64,000 nucleotides of DNA from Amoebidium appalachense (taxonomy: Eukaryota > Ichthyosporea), in contig CAVNZM010000004.1 of NCBI GenBank assembly GCA_963693365.1, forward strand, positions 13,888,001-13,952,000. The letters are read 5' to 3'. A model generated the notes under the pieces. The model made no database searches and was not told the origin of the DNA. It was given only the letters and a program-made list of their open reading frames with translations. Position numbers and translations under genes: made by a program. The stretch's first letter is position 1; each line of letters starts with the position of its first letter. This document shows positions 23,416 through 64,000 of the stretch, piece after piece.

Positions 23416-24544
23416 GGAAGGGGGTTCACGGGCAACCCACCCCTTCTATATGTGTGTGTGTGTGGGTGGGTGGGTGGGTGGGGGGAGGGGGGGGGGGGGG
23501 GGGGGGGGGGGGGCGGATATTGCTATGAGGCTCCTGGGGATCGGTACTGCCTGGAAGTCGGCAGTACTACATATTTGACTCAAATCATACATACAGAAAT
23601 AACATACAGAACGTACTATTTCCGAGCCCTCCCCCCCCCCCCCCCCCCCCCCCCCCCCGCCGCGGCCGCGGCCCTCTCCCCCAGCCCCCCTCCCGCAGGC
23701 TCCCGTGGCACCCTCCGTGCCTCCGTGCCTTCCCCCCCCACCCCTATCGTGTCCCGCCCTCCCCCCACCCCTCCAGGGCTTCTATTTCTCCCCGGGCCCG
23801 GAGTCAAACTCTCCATTATTATACACCATCGATATAAAAGGCCTTTCACAGCGAGACTCGCGTGTTATACATCATAATCTTTCTATACATACTCCAGGAT
23901 GTCCCTTTGCATGCATCATTTCCCGCCCCAACATCTCGACCTAGCTAGGCCCCCGCGAGTGCTTTCTCCGTGAGCGCTTGTTATTATAAATGATATTCCA
24001 AACGTGCACTCTGGTGCACGTGTGGTGTGGACCCCACATAAATACTGGCACCACCATCACACCATGTAGTGAAGCATGTGCGGCGTCCGTACCCACAGCA
24101 CACTGTTCACACACACACGCCATCGCAGAAGCTTGTATTTTGCGGCACGCAAGTACCGTGGCGGCACCACCACCCTGGCGGCACCGTGACACCAGCCATG
24201 CATCACACACGCACAGGCGTAGCGACATGTCTATCATAGCATACGATATTATTAGCATATTATTACCCCCGGCAGCCTTTATATGTAGTATCATATAATG
24301 ATCACCAACATTAACTTATAACCTTTTTTTATATAAATATACCTAATGTTTATATGTTTTGCAATGTGCACGAAACATTCACAGGGTTATATTTGGCGAA
24401 ATGATGATGGCGTCAGTGATGGTTACGTACCTTCCAGAATCTAGATTTCATCTAAATTCTGATTGGGCACTTACTAAAATGGCTCAAATTTACCTAAATA
24501 TGGCAGGTGATTTTCGTTTAATTGGATTAGCTTTACTGGGTTCC
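21244..24544. other. intergenic region between coiled-coil and EGF-array genes
   Basis: Begins with an A/T-rich 3' flank with a candidate AATAAA signal near 21626. 21420-21960 is moderately AT-rich unique sequence. 22080-23515 is dominated by poly(G)/poly(C) blocks, (GT)n at 22936-23034 and a poly(T)-poly(G) composite at 23345-23414. 23835-24540 is ordinary AT-richer DNA leading to the EGF gene promoter, with a TATAAAAG at 23833 that has no evident gene. A minus-strand frame MSNNNVVACDYK ending at a GTAAGC donor (about 22910-22877) could be a stray first exon but has no partner. Confidence 0.5.
23345..23414 (+). repeat. poly(T)-poly(G) composite block
   Basis: About 26 T followed immediately by about 43 G. 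It is one of many such directional junctions in the window, with reverse-complement C-to-A forms for example at 5168, 17541, 28541, 38270 and 46552. Confidence 0.97.
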
Positions 24545-24570
24545 TATTGGCTAGAGCCGGGATATATAAA
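24545..24570 (+). promoter_or_regulatory. core promoter of the EGF-array gene
   Basis: Inverted CCAAT (tattgg, 24545-24550) followed by TATATAAA (24563-24570), about 215 bases before the ATG at 24785. Further ATTGG motifs lie upstream near 24460 and 24521. The arrangement is standard for a TATA-driven gene. Confidence 0.65.
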
Positions 24571-24784
24571 AACGATGCACGCAAATGGCGTCACATTTTC
24601 AACCATCCGGGTCTGTGCCATGACCTTTTACCACAGCCGGAAACTCTCAGTTAACTTAATGTTTTGACCCATGCATTCATCCATTCTTTTGCACAATCTT
24701 CGTTCCAATACATACACGCAAGCACCTGCTGATAAGGAGCGTGTCTCATTACCCCTACACTTTTATCATTAGTTATCATCTCGA

Positions 24785-27172
24785 ATGGTTGGAGCTCACC
24801 AAGTGCAGACTAGAGCCACTTTCATGATGGCTGTTCCAGGCACCATTATCGTGCTTTTGAGTTTGATGCTTGGCCTCTCTTCTGGGCAGCAGTATGCTAT
24901 TCCCTCCTCAAAAACATTCTGCATGCTTTACGGGCAAAAATACGACGCTGGCAGCTTGAAAGTCGACCTTGCTGCTGGGCCGAAACTGACCGTCACCTTC
25001 CAGTCAAACTACTATCTTCTGAACACCCATGTCGCCATTGCATGCACAACGGGAGACATCACCCCTAGCGGGACGAACCCACCACCCGGGCAGTTCCAGT
25101 ACCTTTCATCACCTCGGGCGGTTGGGGACAGCAATGATTACCTTCTTTCCAAAACCGACACTTATTCGTTCAACTTGGCTGGGCTGTCCTGCCCGTCGTC
25201 TTTCGTTATCGCCGCCCACGCTTCCAACATCCTCGGGGAAACCATCTGGGCGTGTGGCGACTGCAACAGCCAGGCTTCCTACTGCGACTACAGTTTCGAC
25301 TCTTCGCGGTGGGCTTATTATGTGCCGTTTGGGGTGGCCAAGAGTCCATGCGAGACAGGACTCCATTCTTGCTCGCAAGGGTCTACATGTATCCCATCGT
25401 CTAACTCCACACTTGGATATACCTGCAAATGCCCAGTTGGCTATACATACGCAAACGGCCAATGCACAGACGTGAATGAGTGTAGTAACAGTCCGTGTGG
25501 CTCTCAAGCAACGTGCACGAACACGCAGGGCAGCTTCACTTGCACTTGCAACAGCGGCTATAAATGGGACGGTGTTTCGACGTGTGCCGATGTGAACGAG
25601 TGCTACGACAACCCATGTGACTACAAAGCAACCTGTGTGAACAAGCCGGGCACTTTTGGCTGCACCTGCAACGTTGGGTTTACTGGAAATGGCTTCTCCT
25701 GCTCAGACATCAACGAGTGTGATGGCAACCCGTGCAGCCAGAGTGCCACCTGCCAGAACACAGTTGGCAGTTACTTGTGCGCATGTAACAGCGGCTTCAG
25801 CGGCAACGGTGTTTCATGTGTAGACGTAAATGAGTGTTCACGGTGGCCTTCCCCCTGCAGCACCATGAGTGTATGCCAAAACGTACCCGGTAGCTATTCC
25901 TGTGCCTGCAACCGAGGCTACATCGTCGACTCCACCGGCAGACAATGTAACGATATTGACGAATGTGCTTCTGGTTCACATACATGTAGTTCTACGGGAT
26001 CATGCAGAAACAAAGCCGGGAGCTTCCAATGCACTTGCAATCCAGGGTACACGGGTAATGGTGTGAGTTGTATTGATATTGATGAGTGCGTGACAAACCC
26101 CTGCGACGACGATGCAACATGTTCGAATGCACCGGGTAGCTTCAGGTGTGCCTGCAAGGACGGCTACGCTGGGGACGGGAGAACGTGTTCTGATGTTAAT
26201 GAGTGCAACCAACCGGACGTGTGTGGGAAAGGCGGCATCTGTGACAATACTCGTGGTAGTTTCACTTGCACATGTAACATCGGATACTATCGCGAAAACG
26301 GTGAGTGTAAGCCAGCAGACTATTGCCTCCTTGGCATCGACAAATGTGGTGCCAACACGGAGTGCAACACAACGGCCAAGGGGCAGTACGAATGCCCATG
26401 CCTCCGTGGCTACGAGAAGGCAAGCACAAGCAATATGTCATGCCAAGATATCGACGAGTGTAGCCGGCGTATGTATCGGTGCTCGGAAAGCGCCCACTGT
26501 GTCAACACGGTTGGGGGTTATCGTTGTGACTGCAACAAAGGGTACCACGGTAACGGTGTTCTTTGCTACGAAGACGATGAGTGTGCGCTAAAAACTCACC
26601 AGTGCCACACCATGGCTACATGCAAAAAGGTGCCCGGTACTTACCAGTGCAAGTGCCGACCGGGCTTTGACGGTGACGGCCGAACTGTATGCAAGGCAAC
26701 CGGGTTCTGTTCACTCCAGGTGGCGGGCACAAACACCACCCAAGGCCCCGTTAGCGTGTCGGTGTCGGACGTAGACTTCCCAACCGGTTGGCTACGTGTA
26801 ACGCTAGCCACAGACCCCAACGATGGCATTTACTCGGCACGGGTCGCTGCAGCTTGTTCTGTAGCTGCTTTGCCAGGTGTGGCCGACACAAGAGTTCCCC
26901 AGCCAGACCGTTTTTCTAGCTGTGACTCCTACATGTGCAGTGGTGAAGAGCATGCCACAGTCCGCTATTACTTTGACACTTTCCTCCTTAACGTCAAGAA
27001 CCTCGGGTGCCGTCAGCTGATTGTCGCCGCCCACTATCGCCTTGAGAGTGGCAGGACTGGATTTGGGTGTGGAGGTTGTCTAGACAATGCACCCTATTGC
27101 TCCATTACTCTAAGCAATGACATGCAGACCACTAGCTTTATTCCTTTCACTCTTGGTTATGTAAGCCGCTAA
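24785..27172 (+). CDS. secreted protein with 11 EGF-like repeats between two related domains
   Basis: Intronless 795-residue ORF. A signal peptide is clear whether translation starts at Met1 or at Met14/15 (MAVPGTIIVLLSLMLGLSSG). Residues about 45-190 form a cysteine-containing domain (FCMLYG, SFVIAAH, CGDCNSQASYC, YYVPFGV). Next come 11 EGF-like modules (about 195-635). Most begin DVNEC, DINEC or DIDEC, the calcium-binding EGF signature; the first and ninth lack it and the last reads EDDEC. Residues about 640-795 form a second domain resembling the N-terminal one (FCSLQV, LIVAAH, CGGCLDNAPYC, SFIPFTLG). No membrane anchor follows, so the protein is probably extracellular and calcium-dependent in shape. 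Likely roles are adhesion or extracellular matrix; this is inference. A CCAAT/TATA promoter lies upstream. The lack of introns contrasts with the neighbouring split genes. Confidence 0.95.
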   Translation: MVGAHQVQTRATFMMAVPGTIIVLLSLMLGLSSGQQYAIPSSKTFCMLYGQKYDAGSLKVDLAAGPKLTVTFQSNYYLLNTHVAIACTTGDITPSGTNPPPGQFQYLSSPRAVGDSNDYLLSKTDTYSFNLAGLSCPSSFVIAAHASNILGETIWACGDCNSQASYCDYSFDSSRWAYYVPFGVAKSPCETGLHSCSQGSTCIPSSNSTLGYTCKCPVGYTYANGQCTDVNECSNSPCGSQATCTNTQGSFTCTCNSGYKWDGVSTCADVNECYDNPCDYKATCVNKPGTFGCTCNVGFTGNGFSCSDINECDGNPCSQSATCQNTVGSYLCACNSGFSGNGVSCVDVNECSRWPSPCSTMSVCQNVPGSYSCACNRGYIVDSTGRQCNDIDECASGSHTCSSTGSCRNKAGSFQCTCNPGYTGNGVSCIDIDECVTNPCDDDATCSNAPGSFRCACKDGYAGDGRTCSDVNECNQPDVCGKGGICDNTRGSFTCTCNIGYYRENGECKPADYCLLGIDKCGANTECNTTAKGQYECPCLRGYEKASTSNMSCQDIDECSRRMYRCSESAHCVNTVGGYRCDCNKGYHGNGVLCYEDDECALKTHQCHTMATCKKVPGTYQCKCRPGFDGDGRTVCKATGFCSLQVAGTNTTQGPVSVSVSDVDFPTGWLRVTLATDPNDGIYSARVAAACSVAALPGVADTRVPQPDRFSSCDSYMCSGEEHATVRYYFDTFLLNVKNLGCRQLIVAAHYRLESGRTGFGCGGCLDNAPYCSITLSNDMQTTSFIPFTLGYVSR

Positions 27173-29469
27173 CATACTCTTGCATACAGCAGTTGTTTGC
27201 TAATGAAAACGATAATGTAGTATTAGTTCCTACGTGCTCGATGGATCCATAGAGGTAGTATGGATTTAGCATTGTTCTTAGAGGGTATACGGATGCACTA
27301 GACGACTTGTCGTTCTTATTATTCCCAACCTGTCAGACCGGAAACTTAAGCCGGGCAGCCTACTAGCGTAACTGACTGTTTGCCCTTGCATATGGATGTC
27401 CTTGGTCATAGTCAAGTTATAGTAAACGAAACTTTGCATGCTCGGTGCTGTTCCGGCAATGCAAGATGCCATCCTAATGCTATTCATCAATGTCACCGAG
27501 AGCATGCAAGCTAGTTGTGTGAAGTTGAGCCCCCCCCCCCCCCCCCCCCCCCCCCCTCCCCCAACACACACACAATGACCGCGCCCCCTCCCCACCCCTT
27601 CTCCCCCCCCCACCTCACTTCACCCTCTCCTCCGTCAAAAAGTACTGGCGAACTTCAAGCATGATTATGTGCAATTGCCAAGGCGATGTACTGCTTTTAC
27701 CCCCCCCCCCCCCCCCCCCCCCCTCCCCCGCCCCAACCTTTTTCCTTGGGGATAAGCAGGTCTTCTGGCCTTTAGGTAGGAGTCCAAACTTCTTTACCAG
27801 GGCTTGTTTACAGTTAAGATTTAGTTTTTGTGCGAATGCAATATATCTGTTATATTCTTTCTCTTAAAATGCACTGCTTTAAACAGTTGGTATGTATGTA
27901 TTCTCCTGTTTGTGCACTTTTTTTCGCTTTGCTTGCACAGGTGAAGTTAGACTAGCACTTGCACAATGCACAGGCAATCATACTTCGTTAAGAAGGGCCA
28001 CTGCAGCGGCGTTGCACACGTACTTAGAAAAACTTAAACAATACACTGAAGTACAGATGAGCCAGACACTCCACTGTAGCGGTTACATCGATGCACTCAG
28101 CCACATGGCGTTCCTGCGCGCAAATGTATTCCAAAGACAGCACGGTGCACATCAGCAGGAACACAAACGTTACACAGGCTGTGCGCATGCCTCCCCTCCT
28201 CCCCCCTCTCCCCCCCTCTCCCCCCCCAAACACACGTCACACGCACTTCATGCTCTTTCACCAATGGCCGAACATAATCTCTCCCTCTACGTCGCTGTCT
28301 TCTTAAAACCCCACTCTTTGTTTATTATTTTGGTTTAAAGGATTTCTTCAGGATGGGCGGGGGGGAGAGGTGGGGGTGGGGGGAGGGAGGGGATTGAGGG
28401 GGTGTTAGGGGGAGTGTGGCAGAGGTACCGGTGTTAGGGAAAGTGAGACGCCTCCCTTCTCCTTATCCCATGATGCAGTCAAGTTATCAAAACTCCCGCC
28501 CCTTCTCTTCACTACGTTCTCATACTTGCCCGCCCCAGCAGCCCCCCCCCCCCCCCCCCCCCCCCCCCCACAAAAAAAAAAAAAAAAAAAAAAGACCCAC
28601 CCACCCCACCCCGCACTTGGTGACCCCGTTCCGCCATCGCCTGTTCCATTGGCCTCCTCCCCCCCCCCCCCCCCCCCCCCCCCCCCCACCCCCACCCCAC
28701 CCCACCCCGTCTTATTTACTGCATTGCAGAGAAATTCAGCCCCGCCAACATTCATGCCCATTGAACAATTTGCCATATAATAAATGCAACGGTTAACCGG
28801 TTGGCAAGTTATTCCATTCGGAAAGCCTTAGGTGTGAGGCTTAGGTCAAGCGGAAAACGATCCCAATGTGAATCTACAGCATGCCCAAGGCTTTCACGTA
28901 TCCTGCTTTGGTTATAAATTGGTCTATCCAAAACATCCGTAAATCTTATCCAAAACATCCGTAAATCTAGCCAGACTGCATATTCACCACTTTCGTTTAA
29001 ACCCTATATAAGCACACCACTTTCACGAGCTGACATCCGATCGATATCGGTGGGTGATTAAATTATGCTGGTTGACCCCCAATGGGGCCACCACCCATCT
29101 GAGCACGATATATTTGAATGCATGTACGTGTCACAGTGTATGTGCGTGCGTGTACACGAGTGTGTGTGGTAACTGACCACGGGCGTGTCTGTATGGGTGT
29201 GTGCTTGAGTGGCAGTGCATCAAATAACCCCCCCCCCCCCCCCCCCCCCCCCGCCCCCTTCTCCCTCCCCCTTCCCTCCGTTTCCCCCCCTCCTCACCCA
29301 CCGCATACACTCACATACACACACACGCACACGGGCCCAACACTCATAAGACACACATACACACGTCACAATAACACACACACACACAACACTCACCCAG
29401 GAACAGACACAGACAGACCCCCGCCCTCACCCCCCCCCCCCCCCCCCCCCCCACCCCCCTCCCACCCCC

Positions 29470-29515
<46 letters not shown>

Positions 29516-30160
29516 ACCACGATGACCATAGGCTTGAAACGGTATGCACTGTCATCGAGGCTTCTGAAGCCTTCCGTTTTATTGACTTTCCTTTGCCCGA
29601 CACCGCCTCCCCATCCACAATCTATGCGACTTGAGTATACTGAACATAATAGCACGCCTATTTCACACATGTAGTTTCGTGTTGGTCATCATTTTGTATC
29701 ACAAGATATGCCATATACTAAAGCTTAGGCTTTCACCTACTACATAAGAAGAAATCTGCGAAAGGCTTCCATTGATGATACTCGTATGCAAGCATATAGA
29801 ATCGCACACCATGCACATAATCTTAAAAGTGCCAGCCTTCACACAAACGGGGCAGGCATCTGCCTAAGTATCTACCAATAGCCAAGCAGTATCAATGGCT
29901 AGGCGGCAGGGCGTGTGCGCTTGCATGCCCCGTGGGTGTCCGACTCACGTAGCATCACACAGCGTGAAGTGGCCCCTGCAACACAACACCAACCATCAGC
30001 CCGATGCCCTTATTATACCCCCCCCCCCCCCCCCCCCCCCCCCTCCACCCCTTCCCCCTATCCACCCACCCACCCATTGAACCCCTCCCTATCCCTCCCT
30101 CCCTTCCTCCCCCCCCCCCCCCCCCCCCCAGCCCCCTTCCATCCCTCCCCCTCTACCTGC

Positions 30161-30191
<31 letters not shown>

Positions 30192-30277
30192 CACAGACAC
30201 ACACCTGCACACCCCTTTTTCCCCGGAGCACGTAAGCACTAGAGCAAAGACAGCAATGTCATAGCAAAGACCCAAAC
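27173..30277. other. intergenic region between EGF-array and SMC genes
   Basis: Unique sequence to about 27530, then poly(C) blocks (27531-27556, 27701-27722, 28541-28569, 28658-28687, 29228-29252, 29431-29501, 30018-30043, 30163-30190) separated by ordinary DNA. A 22-23-bp tandem repeat (atccaaaacatccgtaaatct) lies at about 28926-28969. TATATAAG at 29005 has no clear gene after it. The two genes converge on this region, so it should hold both 3' UTRs. Confidence 0.5.
27941..28136 (+). CDS. possible orphan exon
   Basis: A strong acceptor (pyrimidine-rich stretch then ttgcacag) is followed by about 65 open codons with ordinary composition (EVRLALAQCTG, LHTYLEKLKQYTEVQMSQ). No donor or partner exon was found and no family is recognised. 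It may be a chance frame. Confidence 0.22.
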
Positions 30278-54084
<23,807 letters not shown>

Positions 54085-54373
54085 GGTGAACACAAGATGC
54101 CTCGCGTTACCAAAACACCTTTTCCCACTGCTCTGCCTATTTAGGTGTTACTGGATCACTTGCCAAACCTAGAGTAGCGACAACGAAAAAACCCATAAGA
54201 TCTTCCTGCAGCCTGGCGTTCTACACTAGATGCCCACAAGATCTCCCCCCTATGTCATACCACTTGCCCGAACTCCCCTCTATGTCATACCACTTGCCCG
54301 AACTTACACGAGCATCTAAAATCTTCCCTCCTTCGTTTTCTCCTTCTTTTTGCGTCTGCTTTCTCTATGAGCT

Positions 54374-54381
54374 CTTATATA
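54374..54381 (-). promoter_or_regulatory. TATA box of SMC gene
   Basis: TATATAAG in minus sense, about 290 bases before the ATG at 54084. A minus-sense CCAAT (54507-54512) lies about 130 bases further upstream. Confidence 0.5.
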
Positions 54382-54699
54382 CACGGCCGAAATTTTCTTG
54401 TAGACTGAGAGAGAGCCGGGCCTGGGAAAACGTTACACGACTCCCAAGGCACAAAGGCGGGTGGGTGGCTCACGTCACGATTACAAGTGATAAGTGCAAG
54501 CGACATGATTGGTTTATTTTACGCGCCAAATCACAAAATCTTATAGCTTGCCTCATAAAGCTAATGGATCGTGTCACTCATGACTCATGCTCTAGGGGGA
54601 AAACTGGCCGGTTGCCCGGCACAGTGAGTCCCACTAAGGTCACCTGAAAACGGTGACGTGCTGAACAGGAAAAAAGCCAGGTTTTGTTTGGTGTTTGCT

Positions 54700-54995
54700 T
54701 TATGGGGAGAGCTTGAAGCTAAAAGCAGCTCTTTTAACTAGCAGGCTTTTACTGTCTTTCACAACAGGGCTTTGTTACTTTCTTTACACAGATCAAAACT
54801 CAGAGGTTTTCTGAAAAGGATACGTGTACCCAGCTGTCACAAACCAGTTTTTCGCTTTTTTTTTTTTTTTTTTTTTTTTTTGGCTTTTTTGCGCCCGAAG
54901 CTAGAGGCTAAAGCAATCTCTTAACCTAGCAGGCATATACCTGTCATTTCACAAGAGGTATTTTTTGCCTTCTCTACACAGATTAAAGAATTGAA
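54700..54995. repeat. diverged tandem duplication, period about 195 bp
   Basis: Two copies share gaagct(a)aaagca, ctcttaac-tagcaggc, actgtcttTcac and ctctacacagat. A 25-base T run separates them. Confidence 0.7.
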
Positions 54996-55334
54996 GAGAC
55001 GTGGTAGTGGTAGGGCATACCCCTGTATGCCGACCAGTACTTGCTGCGGGAGTAAGCGCACAGGATAAACGAAGCTGTAGATCAGTCTCCCTAGTCACAC
55101 TTTCTTTGTGAGTGTCGTGTGCAGGTCTACGGCGTACACAAAGAAGCAGGCTGCAGAGCGAGGAGAGCGGGCCATGACAGAAGGTAAATTGTGTGATGTG
55201 TCCACTACCAGACACGGTGCTCGCTTCTTGCTCCTTGTTTGTCGAGGCTCTGTGGCTTGTACGGTACTTCCTGCTTGCTGACATTGTGTTGTGCAGTTCG
55301 CACTGGCCAGCTGCCCGGGCCGTTTGGCCGGGGT

Positions 55335-64000
<8,666 letters not shown>

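Larger units (their letters stand above)
54085..55334. promoter_or_regulatory. divergent intergenic region of SMC (minus) and multicopper oxidase (plus)
   Basis: 1.25 kb between the two start codons, largely free of the G/C homopolymers seen elsewhere. Contains minus-sense TATA and CCAAT elements for SMC, a 32-bp tandem duplication (ctatgtcataccacttgccc, near 54252 and 54284) and a diverged duplication at 54700-54995. No TATA box is evident for the oxidase, whose first exon may lie further left than the chosen start. Confidence 0.5.

Overview
The window is eukaryotic nuclear DNA from an intron-rich genome, most likely a protist or alga. The evidence is GT-AG introns that can be phased exactly over dozens of exons, TATA/CCAAT-type promoters, a cohesin-type SMC gene, a calcium-binding EGF-array protein and a decayed retrotransposon. 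A CotA/LPR1-type multicopper oxidase argues against an animal, but the species cannot be named from sequence alone. Most non-coding sequence is low complexity: long (CA)n/(GT)n and (GA)n arrays, poly(G)/poly(C) runs of 20-50 bases, composite poly(T)-poly(G) blocks and several minisatellites. Nearly all long ORFs in this material (His-Thr, Cys-Val, Pro or Gly repeats) are artefacts of repeats.

Layout. 0-9 kb: repeats, one intronless gene for a small secreted cysteine-rich protein (minus), and a broken reverse-transcriptase remnant flanked by related AT-rich repeat units. 9.3-16.3 kb: an APE2-type AP endonuclease gene (minus), six exons plus probably one unplaced small exon, with a one-base homopolymer frameshift in the last exon. 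16.8-21.2 kb: a small coiled-coil protein gene (plus), head to head with APE2 across about 440 bp. 24.8-27.2 kb: an intronless gene for a secreted protein with 11 EGF-like repeats between two related cysteine-containing domains. 30.3-54.1 kb: a 24-kb SMC gene (minus), at least 38 exons, with Walker A, split hinge, LSGGQ signature, Walker B and D-loop all found. 55.3-64.0 kb: a multicopper oxidase gene (plus), 14 exons, running off the right edge, head to head with SMC.

APE2 (abasic-site and 3'-end repair, PCNA-linked) and the SMC protein (chromosome cohesion/architecture) both act on chromosomes. The secreted proteins and the probably membrane-anchored oxidase belong to the cell surface. No operon-like logic links them. 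The most unusual signal is the relation between repeats and splicing: (GT)n arrays start exactly at 5' splice sites, (CA)n arrays end at 3' splice sites, and several minisatellites are built from or abut exon-intron junctions. One SMC exon appears to have lost its AG acceptor at a microsatellite edge.
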